Positions 28,131 through 38,042 of a stretch of DNA of 64,000 bases are shown piece after piece. A program made the position numbers and the translations under genes. The first letter of the stretch is position 1, and each line of letters opens with the position of its first letter. The notes beneath the pieces are model-generated. The model ran no database searches. It was not told where the DNA came from and saw only the letters and a list, made by a program, of their open reading frames with translations. Origin of the DNA: Limihaloglobus sulfuriphilus (GTDB lineage: Bacteria > Planctomycetota > Phycisphaerae > Sedimentisphaerales > Sedimentisphaeraceae); NCBI RefSeq assembly GCF_001999965.1, contig NZ_CP019646.1:1922001-1986000 (forward strand). Direction: 5' to 3'.

Positions 28131-29951
28131 TTATTCACTGTCTAAAATTTCCAGAAGATCCCTTCTTGCAATATGATATGCTCTGCTGCTGCCTTGAAAA
28201 GCAGTCAGCGACTCAGTAATCCGGCTGCTTAAGGATCGTGCAGCATCAGGGTTTGTGTTTTCAAGCAGTTTTAAGAGTGTATAATCTGTCAAACCTTCTC
28301 TAAAAGCAAAAGCGCGCATAGAAGGGGTAAGTCCGTTATCGCCGGGGTAGAAAATCCAGTTACAGCCTACCGGATGTCCCGGGGTCTGAGAGCCGCCAGG
28401 CACTGGCCCAACAGATGTTTTATAAGGATCAGCCCCCCTGTAGTTATTGCCTGCCCAATGGATGTAGCTTTCAAGGCCGTATTCATAAAGTATCCAGCCC
28501 AGTGCTCTGTTGTCTATAAGCGGTTTGTCAAGCAGACGATTAGGCATTTTAAGGTTATTGGCTAACAGGTATATGCCTGTTTCTTTGCCTTCTGATTCTC
28601 GTTTTTCTATCAGACTTCTGGTTTTGGGCTTCAAAACGAGATTGGACTCCATGATCCATTTGTCAACAAGCGGCGAAAACTGCTCGTAATCATCTACCCC
28701 ATAGGCATGAATTGCATTACTTATCTTTATGTCAGGCATACACCTGCGTGCTATGTTTGAAAGATATGCATAGTCGGAGACTGTTCGGGGCTCGTCTATA
28801 AGCTGTTGAATATAAACGTCTTTCCAGCCCTTTTCAGATATGTGTTTGTAAGTGCTTTTCAGAAATTCTTCTATAAACGCACCAAACTCTGCAACCTTTT
28901 CTCTGTACTCCTCTGAAGCGGCAAATTTATCTCTGCTCTCGGGCCATTCATATTTATCGCTGTAGTCCGACCAGGCGGTTGTACAATAACCCTTAGGAAA
29001 TACCATCTCTTTTTTGCCATCTACAGTATTAACGGCGTAGATATTATCTAATGGTGTTATCCAGTGGCCGCTGAAGCAAAGGCATTCTATTTTCTCATAG
29101 CCAATTGAAAGAAACAATTCCATCCATTTATCAAACATTGAATAGTCGAAGCTGTATCTGCCCTCAGCATCGACAAATGTCTGTATCACAGGTTTTTGAC
29201 CGTATATAGTCGGGAAAGTTACATTCCTGTCTCCAAAATCATAAAGTTTTTGAGCAGAATTCTTTATAAGTTGCCAATGCTCCTGAGACCAGCTCTCGGG
29301 GGGTGTATTACGGGTAAGATTCTCGGGCTCAACTGTAAGCCAGTGTGAGGTCTTAAGCGCATAACTCTCCGGCATAACAGCTTTGTGTACCCTGAAACTG
29401 AAACCACAGGATGCTGCTTCTTGCTGTGAGCTGGATATAATAACCCTGCCGCGGTAAATTCCAGGCTTACAGTCAGCGGGGATTGCAGCATCAATCAGTA
29501 AAACCGATTTTTGGTCTTTATTCAGGGTAATATTTCTCTGTTCGAACGCCGGTTCAAAAACCTCAAAAGGTGCTTCTCTCGCCAGATATACCTTGTTAGG
29601 ACCCTGCGCCGGTTTACCGGCCTGTGTGCCGTTAGAGTTAGAATTAGCCTCAACGGGCACCAGAATCACAGAATAGATATCAAAACTGCCGTTAAACAAT
29701 TCTCCTTGATCTGTCTTGACCTCATTGACGGTTAATTTTGAATCTATATTTCTTTCAGATATTATCACAAACTGCATCGCAAGCCGGCTATTGCGGGGAG
29801 TGCTGATTGGCTCCATATAAAACAGGGGTTCAGGCTGAACGTCATTGTAAACAAATTCGCAAGTTTCAACCTGGTAAAATTCCATACCGGCCAGACAGGG
29901 AATACTCAGAAAAAAAATAACCCAGAAAATGCTGCAATATCTTTTAGTCAT
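28131..29951 (-). CDS. Secreted GH123-like (DUF4091) glycosidase, paralog 4
   Basis: I chose ATG 29951 (606 residues) because GGAG lies just ahead of it; 29963 would add four residues. After a signal peptide the protein goes directly into the GH123/DUF4091 region with no LamG, CBM or dockerin domain, making this the minimal form of the four paralogs. D386-E387 in IDEPRT match the catalytic pair, and RGADPYKTSVG and PGHPVG match the conserved C-terminal blocks. It is the first gene of the long - strand cluster downstream of the AraC regulator, so its upstream region (29952-30138) is a good place for cluster control. Predicted extracytoplasmic hexosaminidase-like enzyme. Confidence 0.8.
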   Translation of the reverse strand: MTKRYCSIFWVIFFLSIPCLAGMEFYQVETCEFVYNDVQPEPLFYMEPISTPRNSRLAMQFVIISERNIDSKLTVNEVKTDQGELFNGSFDIYSVILVPVEANSNSNGTQAGKPAQGPNKVYLAREAPFEVFEPAFEQRNITLNKDQKSVLLIDAAIPADCKPGIYRGRVIISSSQQEAASCGFSFRVHKAVMPESYALKTSHWLTVEPENLTRNTPPESWSQEHWQLIKNSAQKLYDFGDRNVTFPTIYGQKPVIQTFVDAEGRYSFDYSMFDKWMELFLSIGYEKIECLCFSGHWITPLDNIYAVNTVDGKKEMVFPKGYCTTAWSDYSDKYEWPESRDKFAASEEYREKVAEFGAFIEEFLKSTYKHISEKGWKDVYIQQLIDEPRTVSDYAYLSNIARRCMPDIKISNAIHAYGVDDYEQFSPLVDKWIMESNLVLKPKTRSLIEKRESEGKETGIYLLANNLKMPNRLLDKPLIDNRALGWILYEYGLESYIHWAGNNYRGADPYKTSVGPVPGGSQTPGHPVGCNWIFYPGDNGLTPSMRAFAFREGLTDYTLLKLLENTNPDAARSLSSRITESLTAFQGSSRAYHIARRDLLEILDSE

Positions 29952-30035
29952 TAAACACTCCATTTATAAGAATAACTCTGTATGGTATATTTTTATCATG
30001 AATACAGTTTAATACTTCAAAATTGCTTTGGCAAG

Positions 30036-30059
30036 TACGTTGTGTTGAATTATAACGTA
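30036..30059. promoter_or_regulatory. Inverted repeat upstream of the GH123 cluster, candidate operator
   Basis: TACGTT at 30036-30041 and AACGTA at 30054-30059 form an inverted repeat with a 12-base spacer, about 85 bases upstream of the GH123 paralog 4 start. A TATAAT hexamer reads on the - strand at 30049-30054, overlapping it. This arrangement would suit a regulator such as the adjacent AraC protein, but binding is not shown. Confidence 0.3.
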
Positions 30060-30138
30060 TAATAATTGACCTATATGGCCAAAATAGAAGTTTAAGAGAA
30101 AAATTACTATTATCGATGTAAGTTTAGCCACTAAGATG

Positions 30139-31134
30139 CTATTGGCCGGGTGCATCAATTTTAGCGGAATTGATGCGCCTGTAATCTGTCGGGGTGCAGC
30201 CGAAAAACCGCTTGAACTGCCGGCAGAAATACGATTCACAAGCCATGCCGATTTCATAGGCAACCGTTTTCACCGGTTTGTCATAATCTTCAAGCAGCAG
30301 TTCAATTGCTTCAAAAAGCCGCATTTGAAGCAGTTTTTCGATCACTGTCATGCCTGTCGCGGCCTTGTAATGCCGCATAACCGAACGCTTGCTTTTACAG
30401 GCGAACCGGGCAACCATATCAAGGCTTATATCTTTTTTATAGTTATCTTCAAGGTATTTGTTTATCAGAACAACCAGGTGGTCCTGCTCGCTCTTTTCCA
30501 GCTTAACGCTTTCAGATACCCCGGCAAGGGCATCGTTTACCGTCCTTGCGATAGAGATAATCAGCTCTCTGGTATAATTCATCAGCATATAATGAACGCC
30601 GGGTTTGGGGCTGTTTATTTCATTCTCGATGCACTCAATCGCCCGATAAGCATCCTCGGGGCATTGAGATATAAAGTCTTCAACATCAAAAAGCTGCGCA
30701 AGAACAATATCCACCGGATTTACGGAATTCTGCGTATCTTTGACCCTGTTCAATTCAAACTTGATCACATACATATAAAGATCGTCCACATCAGTATCCC
30801 AGGAATGCTCAAAGTTAGGTCTGGAAATTACTATATCGCCTTCTTTGAAAATCTTTGTACCGTTGTGGCTTACGACTCTGCCTTGGCCGTTTATGATTAT
30901 ATGCACCTCGAAAAAACTGTGTGAATGCCATATACATTTCTTAAAATTTGGCAGATGATAATGAATGTCCACAATCTCAACATTATAGTTTCCAAGCTGA
31001 AAACACAATGCGTCATTGGGCAGCCTTCTTAAAAGGCGGTTCCTGGCGTTGATCTGTGAGCTTGAAACAGGTTTTTCCAAAGTGTTAACCTTAAAACGAT
31101 AAATATCTATAAGGGCCGCGGCAAAGAATATCAA
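30139..31134 (-). CDS. AraC-family transcriptional regulator
   Basis: The 331-codon frame has an N-terminal cupin-like sensor region (about 40-150, with HSHSFFEVHIIING) and a C-terminal double helix-turn-helix AraC domain (about 225-325), with YKKDISLDMVARF and the signature IGMACESYFCRQFKRFFGCTP. AraC proteins of this layout usually bind a sugar through the cupin and activate catabolic genes. The frame opens with TTG at 31134; a TTG at 31080 (residue 19) is an alternative start and I cannot decide between them. It is divergent from the DUF5107 gene and points into the GH123 cluster, so it probably controls one or both. Confidence 0.88.
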   Translation of the reverse strand: MIFFAAALIDIYRFKVNTLEKPVSSSQINARNRLLRRLPNDALCFQLGNYNVEIVDIHYHLPNFKKCIWHSHSFFEVHIIINGQGRVVSHNGTKIFKEGDIVISRPNFEHSWDTDVDDLYMYVIKFELNRVKDTQNSVNPVDIVLAQLFDVEDFISQCPEDAYRAIECIENEINSPKPGVHYMLMNYTRELIISIARTVNDALAGVSESVKLEKSEQDHLVVLINKYLEDNYKKDISLDMVARFACKSKRSVMRHYKAATGMTVIEKLLQMRLFEAIELLLEDYDKPVKTVAYEIGMACESYFCRQFKRFFGCTPTDYRRINSAKIDAPGQ

Positions 31135-31242
31135 AACAAGTATTGAACTAAATGGCCAATTTATATTATTATACAGTCATACCGCTTGCAATTCAACCCG
31201 TAATACTTATAAATAACAAAAACTTTTATTAAGGAATATTTT

Positions 31243-33258
31243 ATGTCTGAAATTAGATTTGAAGAAATAAAAATGTCTGCCGGCGGTTTTGAACGTGAAT
31301 GCAACCCTCTGCCCCGTCTTGAACAGCTCAAGAGCGTACCGTGGCCGGTCGAGGTTGGACCGGATATGCCCCAACAGGACGCGAAATATATCAATTACGG
31401 CTGCGGCACTCCGCTGCTGCCCTACCTGCTGCAGGACAATTATAACAGGGACAGGAAAACAAGAAGTTTCAAGACAGCTGTCCTTGAGAACGAATTTCTC
31501 AAAGCTGTATTCCTGACAGAACTCGGCGGACGGCTGTGGTCACTTATCTATAAACCTCTCAACAGAGAACTTTTATATGTCAACCCCGTATTTCAGCCGA
31601 CAAATGTCGCTTATCGCAACGCATGGTTCAGCGGCGGCGTGGAATGGAATATGGGTATCCCGGCACACAACCCGTTCACCTGTGACAAACCGTTCTTTGC
31701 CCTGTTAAAAGACGGAGATACGCCGGTACTCAGGATGTACGAATGGGATCGCATAAGAAACGCACCTTTTCAGGTTGATTTTTATCTGCCGCCCAACAGT
31801 CCCCTTCTGTATGTAAGAACAAGGCTGATCAACCCTCATAAGAGAGAAATACCGGCATACTGGTTTTCAAATATAGCCGTCCCCGAGTCACCAGGCCACA
31901 GGGTTCTGGCTCCGGCATCAAAAGCATATACATTTGACTATTCAGAATCAAGATTTGCTGTAAAAGCCGCTAATATACCAGAAGAGAAAGGCATAGATGT
32001 TACCTATCCAACCAACATCTATACCGCCAACGATTTTTTCTTCAGAATAGAAGATGGCGAACGTCCCTGGATCACATCGCTGGACAACGAGGGTTGCGGC
32101 TTGATTCAGGCCTCTACAAGAGAGCTCAAGGGCAGGAAACTCTTTGTCTGGGGAATGAATGCAGGCGGACGTAAATGGCAGGAGTTTTTGAGTGTGCCCG
32201 GGGCCCCTTACATCGAAATACAGGCCGGACTTGGAAGAACACAGGTAGAATGCATCCCCCTGCCGGCAAAATCAGAATACGAATGGCTTGAAGTATATGG
32301 ATATCTTCAGGCTGACAGCGGCACAGTGCACGGCAGCGACTGGCAAAAGGCCTGCGATGAAGTAGAAACTCGGCTCAACAGGTTTGCAACGATTGACCAG
32401 CTTGAGCAAGAACTCAAAAGAAGCCGCGAAACCGCCGAGACCAAACCCGATGAGATAATACAGCGGGGCAGCGGCTGGGGCGCTCTTGAACGCAGACTTA
32501 ACGGTCTCTCAGAGACGCAGAATTTTGTCTCTAAAGGGATAATATTCCCAGACAGCTCTATGAACCGCGAGCAGGAGGACTGGCTCAGCCTGCTTGAAAA
32601 TGGATTCTTCCCGGACAACCCGCCGGTGAGCCGGCCCAAAAGTTATATGACTGACAATCGGTGGCTCAAACTTCTCGAAAAAATGCCGCCGCAATACACC
32701 GGCTGGGAGGCGAATTACCATTGCGGGCTGATGCATTACACGGCAGGTGAGATTGAGACCGCTCTGGATTATCTGGATAAATCTATAAAATCTGCAAAGA
32801 ACCTCTGGGCATACAGAGCACTTGCACTGATATATCTCAAGAAAAACATGAGCGAGAAGGCGTTAGAATTTATGGATATGGCCTGGGGATTATCTCAAGG
32901 GATGCCTGAACTTGCGGATGAATACTGCCGGATGCTCTGCTCGCTTGAACAATTTGACAGATGTGAAGATATATTGAAACAAATGAATCAGGATCTCTTA
33001 TCCCGCCCCAGAGTCCAGATTGCCAGGATACAAACCTGCTTCGAGAAAAAGGATTATGATACTGCCGAGGATTTACTTAATAAGATTGTCTTAGCTGACA
33101 TACGCGAATGCGAGACAACTCTGACGGATACATGGTTTTCGATTAAAGCCGCGCAGGAAGCGCAAAAACGCAAATGCAGCGTCAATCAGGAAATCGTCGA
33201 ACATGTACGTCAACACCTTAAACCGCCGGCTAATATAGATTTCAGAATGCATGAATAA
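31243..33258 (+). CDS. DUF5107 domain protein with C-terminal TPR repeats
   Basis: The 671-residue product has no signal peptide and should be cytoplasmic. Residues 1 to about 360 match the DUF5107 type, a galactose-mutarotase/beta-sandwich fold seen with glycoside-metabolising genes (motifs GGRLWSL, VEWNMGIPAHNPF). Residues about 470-650 form helical repeats resembling TPRs, e.g. GWEANYHCGLMHYTAGEIE. Such proteins are common in carbohydrate clusters, but their reaction is unproven; a glycosidase or epimerase-like role is possible. AAGGAA precedes the ATG. It is transcribed divergently from the AraC regulator and ends at a strong bidirectional terminator. Confidence 0.75.
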   Translation: MSEIRFEEIKMSAGGFERECNPLPRLEQLKSVPWPVEVGPDMPQQDAKYINYGCGTPLLPYLLQDNYNRDRKTRSFKTAVLENEFLKAVFLTELGGRLWSLIYKPLNRELLYVNPVFQPTNVAYRNAWFSGGVEWNMGIPAHNPFTCDKPFFALLKDGDTPVLRMYEWDRIRNAPFQVDFYLPPNSPLLYVRTRLINPHKREIPAYWFSNIAVPESPGHRVLAPASKAYTFDYSESRFAVKAANIPEEKGIDVTYPTNIYTANDFFFRIEDGERPWITSLDNEGCGLIQASTRELKGRKLFVWGMNAGGRKWQEFLSVPGAPYIEIQAGLGRTQVECIPLPAKSEYEWLEVYGYLQADSGTVHGSDWQKACDEVETRLNRFATIDQLEQELKRSRETAETKPDEIIQRGSGWGALERRLNGLSETQNFVSKGIIFPDSSMNREQEDWLSLLENGFFPDNPPVSRPKSYMTDNRWLKLLEKMPPQYTGWEANYHCGLMHYTAGEIETALDYLDKSIKSAKNLWAYRALALIYLKKNMSEKALEFMDMAWGLSQGMPELADEYCRMLCSLEQFDRCEDILKQMNQDLLSRPRVQIARIQTCFEKKDYDTAEDLLNKIVLADIRECETTLTDTWFSIKAAQEAQKRKCSVNQEIVEHVRQHLKPPANIDFRMHE

Positions 33259-33285
33259 TATTCAGAGCATTCTGGTATAACATGC

Positions 33286-33329
33286 AAAAAAAAAGGCGGG
33301 CTGACATTTTTTCTGCCGGCCCGCCTTTT
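33286..33329. terminator. Bidirectional intrinsic terminator
   Basis: AAAAGGCGGGC at 33291-33301 pairs perfectly over 11 bases with GCCCGCCTTTT at 33319-33329. An A run lies on the left (33286-33294) and a T run on the right, so it can end the DUF5107 gene on the + strand and gdhA on the - strand. Confidence 0.85.
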
Positions 33330-33356
33330 GATGCTATATAAAATCAACGCTGGTTA

Positions 33357-34706
<1,350 letters not shown>

Positions 34707-34763
34707 CTATCTTAATATTCTTTCTTACGCGTTTATTTTCTTATACTAAGACTATTTAAATAC

Positions 34764-34791
34764 TTGACTTAATCAAATATTATATTCTAAT
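34764..34791 (+). promoter_or_regulatory. LysR promoter overlapping a near-palindrome
   Basis: TTGACT at 34764-34769 and TCTAAT at 34786-34791 (16-base spacer) make a plausible promoter for the LysR gene. TTGACTTAATCAA at 34764-34776 is a 13-base near-palindrome over the -35 box. It contains the LysR-like T-N11-A layout and could mediate autoregulation and control of divergent gdhA. Prediction only. Confidence 0.4.
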
Positions 34792-34848
34792 GCTAATATT
34801 AAATATAATAATCGTTTATCATAAGAACCGCTTATATCAAAGAGGCCT

Positions 34849-35730
34849 ATGCATATTGAGAATCTCAGAATATTTTGTGACCTTGTGGACTCGCAGAGTT
34901 TTTCCAGAGCGGCTGAAAAGAACTATATAAGCCAGTCGGCTGTTTCGCAGCAGGTTGCGCAGATGGAGTTTGAATTCAGCAACAAACTCCTGGACAGAAG
35001 TACCCGCCCTTTTCGGCTAACACGCTATGGTAAAACATTTTACGAGGCGGCTAAACAAATCGTAGAGATCTACGATACAGCAGTCAGCGAAATTAAAGCC
35101 GCCGAGTCAGACCCTCCGGTTCTGCTCGGGACGATTTACAGCATTGGAATACATTCAGTTTCGGGTTTTATCCAGAAATTCATGAAACGCCACCCAGATA
35201 TGAAAATCAAGATAGAGTACCTTGAAGCAAAGTCAATCTATGAGATGATTAGCTCAGACATGCTGGATATAGGCCTCGTTGCGGTGCCCGAAGCGGGTAA
35301 AAACTATCAGGTTTACCCGTTTATTTCAGAAAGAATGGTTTTTGTATGCTCACCTTCCAATCCATTGGCCAGGGAAAAGAGTATAAACGTCAATTCAATA
35401 GCCCAGCAGGATTTTATTGCCTTCGAAAAGGATGTACCAACCAGGCGGCTGATTGATAACATAATGTCTAACTATGGTGTTACCCTCGAGATAAAACACG
35501 AATTCACCAATGTAGAAATGTTGAAACGTTCAATTGAAATTGACGCAGGCGTCAGCATTCTTCCGGAAATCACCGTTGATAAAGAAGTGCATACCGGAAC
35601 TTTAAAGGCAATACCGATTAACAGCGATGCTTTTTTACGTCCCTCGGGTATTGTTGTTAAGCGGGGCAAAAAACTCTCAAAATCCGCGGCGGCTTTTTTA
35701 CAGCTCTTAATCAATCAAAACAAGCAGTAA
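34849..35730 (+). CDS. LysR-family transcriptional regulator
   Basis: The 293-residue protein has the N-terminal winged helix-turn-helix of LysR regulators (about 1-60, with SFSRAAEKNYISQSAVSQQV) and a C-terminal periplasmic-binding-type effector domain (about 90-290). Members sense small metabolites and often regulate a divergent neighbour. Here the neighbour is glutamate dehydrogenase, so a nitrogen or 2-oxoglutarate/glutamate-related signal is possible, by context only. A CysB/CbbR-like subgroup is suggested by the general look but cannot be fixed. AGAGG lies upstream of the ATG. Confidence 0.9.
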   Translation: MHIENLRIFCDLVDSQSFSRAAEKNYISQSAVSQQVAQMEFEFSNKLLDRSTRPFRLTRYGKTFYEAAKQIVEIYDTAVSEIKAAESDPPVLLGTIYSIGIHSVSGFIQKFMKRHPDMKIKIEYLEAKSIYEMISSDMLDIGLVAVPEAGKNYQVYPFISERMVFVCSPSNPLAREKSINVNSIAQQDFIAFEKDVPTRRLIDNIMSNYGVTLEIKHEFTNVEMLKRSIEIDAGVSILPEITVDKEVHTGTLKAIPINSDAFLRPSGIVVKRGKKLSKSAAAFLQLLINQNKQ

Positions 35731-35763
35731 TTTTTTTGTTTATTATTATCGGCTTTATTATTG

Positions 35764-35792
35764 TTGACAAAATCGGTTTTATTTGATAAAAT
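35764..35792 (+). promoter_or_regulatory. Sigma-70-type promoter of tatA
   Basis: TTGACA at 35764-35769 and TAAAAT at 35787-35792 are separated by exactly 17 bases, close to the housekeeping consensus. The tatA ATG is 48 bases downstream with GGAG in between. Confidence 0.6.
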
Positions 35793-35839
35793 ATCAATTT
35801 GTAAAAATCATAAACTTTTCTCTTGGAGATGTTTAAAAC

Positions 35840-36052
35840 ATGGCAAACATTTGCAGCATATTAGCCTGGGCCCCCGGTCCTATGGAATTGACTATCATAC
35901 TGGTTATCGCGGTAATACTCTTTGGCAGACGGCTGCCTGAGGTCGCCCGCAATATGGGCAGAAGCCTAACTGAGTTCAAAAAAGGTGTTAAAGACACCAC
36001 TGACAATGTCAATAACGCAATAAACGAGTCAGAGGAAGAATCAGACAAATAG
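35840..36052 (+). CDS. tatA: Twin-arginine translocase subunit TatA/E
   Basis: This 70-residue protein has one membrane helix (about 15-32), the hinge FGRRLPEVAR, an amphipathic helix (KSLTEFKKG-like, here GRSLTEFKKGVKD) and an acidic, lysine-containing tail. TatA assembles the pore through which folded proteins with RR signals are exported. All five complete sulfatases in this window carry Tat-type RR signals, so this subunit is relevant to them, although it has its own promoter and no tatB or tatC gene beside it. The extra N-terminal stretch ICSILAWAPGP before the helix is typical of planctomycete versions (from memory). Confidence 0.93.
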   Translation: MANICSILAWAPGPMELTIILVIAVILFGRRLPEVARNMGRSLTEFKKGVKDTTDNVNNAINESEEESDK

Positions 36053-36118
36053 GTATCCATTCTTATTTGACAGCTGAGCCTTTAGATTTAAATACCGCCA
36101 ACCAGAAGCATTGCCGCA

Positions 36119-36150
36119 CCGGATAGACGATCATAAAGATGCCTATCCGG
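36119..36150. repeat. Inverted repeat between tatA and the downstream convergent gene
   Basis: CCGGATAG at 36119-36126 pairs with CTATCCGG at 36143-36150 around a 16-base loop. No T run follows on either side. It may contribute to separation of the two convergent units. Confidence 0.35.
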
Positions 36151-36190
36151 CGTGGATATTCTGTGCCCGTCCCGGATTGAGCGACACATT

Positions 36191-36224
36191 TTAAAAGCCG
36201 GCTTTTCAGCCAATATTGCCGGCT
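36191..36224 (-). terminator. Intrinsic terminator of the 36224-50914 gene cluster
   Basis: On the - strand AGCCGGC (36218-36224) pairs with GCCGGCT (36196-36202) across a 15-base loop and is followed by TTTTAA. The first stem arm touches the stop codon of the glycosidase-like gene at 36224, a position expected for the end of the cluster. Confidence 0.5.
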
Positions 36225-38017
36225 CAGTCCTGTTCTATAACAAGAATACCCCAAAATTCAAGACGGGGAATCTGTATTGTAACTTTGTCAGCATCAGCTT
36301 TGAAAGGGAGCTCAACCGTTTTTACCAGTCTGGAATAATCTTTACTTTTTTCAGCCTCATTGTGCATTTGCCGATCATAGACACGCGGCGTCATCAATTT
36401 GAATTTCAGCTTTTCCGGCTCAACATTAAGGGCATTTCGTTTTATGTTGAGTTCAAACGGCTCTGGTTTGCTTCTTTTAAGATTTTCCATGCCCTTTACG
36501 TATTCGTATATCTTCTCGCCCGAAGCGAGCTCCCATACCTCGTTGGCGTCCTTTCCGTCGGGTGTTATCATCGCTTTGCCCCAGTCAACCAAATGCACTG
36601 CCAGAGGACTCCTGGCTGAACCGGGTTTAGAACGCACAAACACGCACACTTCGTTTTCTGTACCTTTAACCTCAAGGGGTTTATCATCAGCCTCAACTGT
36701 TTTGGTTAAAATGCCGGTTGTGCTGTAATCATAGCTGCGTTCATATCCGTCAAGGTAGTCGGCAGCTGCTCTGATAAATCCGAATGTCGGTGCGTAATCC
36801 TCCGGCTCGCCGAAAAACCTGCCGCTGCCGTCTTTGGTCTGTTCAAAAGTATCCCAGGGCACCTGTGCCAGGCCGCCGTTCGCGTAAATTGTAGCTATAA
36901 CCTTGAGATCCAGCGATTTTTTCTCATCATGCGTAACTTCAAGGCCAAGCAGTTTTGCGCTTCCGATGGTCTGGAACTTGCCCAGCTTCTCGCAGGCCCT
37001 GAACCTTTCCCAAAGATGCCCGGGGTTCGCCGAAACCATCATCAGCTCTGACATGCCGGCGTCAAAAATATTCTGCAGCGGCCCCCACCTCTGGAACGAA
37101 GTGTTGTTAAGGCTCATTGGTATATCTCTGTCGGCATAATCCTTGCAGTCCTTTACAAGTCTGGTGAAAAATTCCATTGTTAAGTCGTCCCAATATTTAT
37201 ACCAGTATTCTTTTATCGGGCATTTGTACTTACGGGAAAAATCGTCGCCGACAGGTGCGCCTTTTGCGATCAGGTACTCTTTGTAGTTGAAGTTGTCTAT
37301 CTCGCGAATGCCTATATTGTTCAATTCTTCGACGGTCAGGTTTTGTTTTAGCCACTTCGTGAAACCGGCAATGCCTGTTTTTGTGAAGCCGCCCCCGCAG
37401 GTTGTAACAGCAAGATAATGGTGCTCCGCCGCGTCACGCTGAAGCTGATCGCAGCCGGCGTCAATGAGTTTTTTGTAAAACTCAAGATGGCCTCTGTAAT
37501 ACTCCGGATTGGAGATATCTCCGATAAGCTGGGGATTCTTCCATGTCCTTATAAAGGGCATAATCGAGTAATTGCCTTCAATATCGGTCATTACAATGTT
37601 TTCCAGCCAGTCAACCGGTGCCCTGTCGCCGAGCCAGCAGGGTATATGCTGAGCCGCTGTGCCGCAATAGGTGTAGCCCATATCCTGGAGTTTCTTTACC
37701 GCATTCAGCTCACGCTGAGTGAACCAGATATAAGACCAGTCTATCCGTGTCAGGTGAAAAAGCGGGGCAACGCGGAAAATGTTTTTCTCATCCTCAAAAG
37801 GGACATCGCGTATTGTAAGTGTCCGCATACTTACATCGCTGTATTTCGGGAAAAAGGTTTTCAAGTCCCTCTCTTGAGTCATGTCATGAAAAACAGAGAA
37901 TGCCTTTTGCCCGCTTTTTAACGCGGCGGCATTAGCTGTGCTGACAAAAACCGCACCAAAGGCGGCAGCCAAAACAAAAACAGTTACTGCGAAAACAGAA
38001 ATTCTTTTAATATTCAT
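36224..38017 (-). CDS. Secreted putative TIM-barrel glycosidase, unrecognised family (member A)
   Basis: The 597-residue product has a signal peptide and then a region that looks like a (beta/alpha)8 barrel followed by a C-terminal beta-sandwich (about 470-597). It is clearly related to the proteins at 43225 and 39162. Shared landmarks are W94 in RIDWSY, D195 in QLQRD, N304-N305 in NNTSFQRW, and W388 in QVPWDTF, followed by GRFFG and YLDGY. D195 is a plausible catalytic acid because it sits at a conserved strand end in all three. I cannot assign a GH family; a distant GH42 or alpha-galactosidase-like barrel is possible. It is the last gene of the cluster, 25 bases after a UroD gene. Confidence 0.6.
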   Translation of the reverse strand: MNIKRISVFAVTVFVLAAAFGAVFVSTANAAALKSGQKAFSVFHDMTQERDLKTFFPKYSDVSMRTLTIRDVPFEDEKNIFRVAPLFHLTRIDWSYIWFTQRELNAVKKLQDMGYTYCGTAAQHIPCWLGDRAPVDWLENIVMTDIEGNYSIMPFIRTWKNPQLIGDISNPEYYRGHLEFYKKLIDAGCDQLQRDAAEHHYLAVTTCGGGFTKTGIAGFTKWLKQNLTVEELNNIGIREIDNFNYKEYLIAKGAPVGDDFSRKYKCPIKEYWYKYWDDLTMEFFTRLVKDCKDYADRDIPMSLNNTSFQRWGPLQNIFDAGMSELMMVSANPGHLWERFRACEKLGKFQTIGSAKLLGLEVTHDEKKSLDLKVIATIYANGGLAQVPWDTFEQTKDGSGRFFGEPEDYAPTFGFIRAAADYLDGYERSYDYSTTGILTKTVEADDKPLEVKGTENEVCVFVRSKPGSARSPLAVHLVDWGKAMITPDGKDANEVWELASGEKIYEYVKGMENLKRSKPEPFELNIKRNALNVEPEKLKFKLMTPRVYDRQMHNEAEKSKDYSRLVKTVELPFKADADKVTIQIPRLEFWGILVIEQD

Positions 38018-38042
38018 TTGCGATCCTTTATTACAATCAAAG

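Noticed and set aside
36119-36150. Terminator for tatA
   Set aside because: The hairpin is good but no T run follows on the + strand, so I list it only as an inverted repeat.
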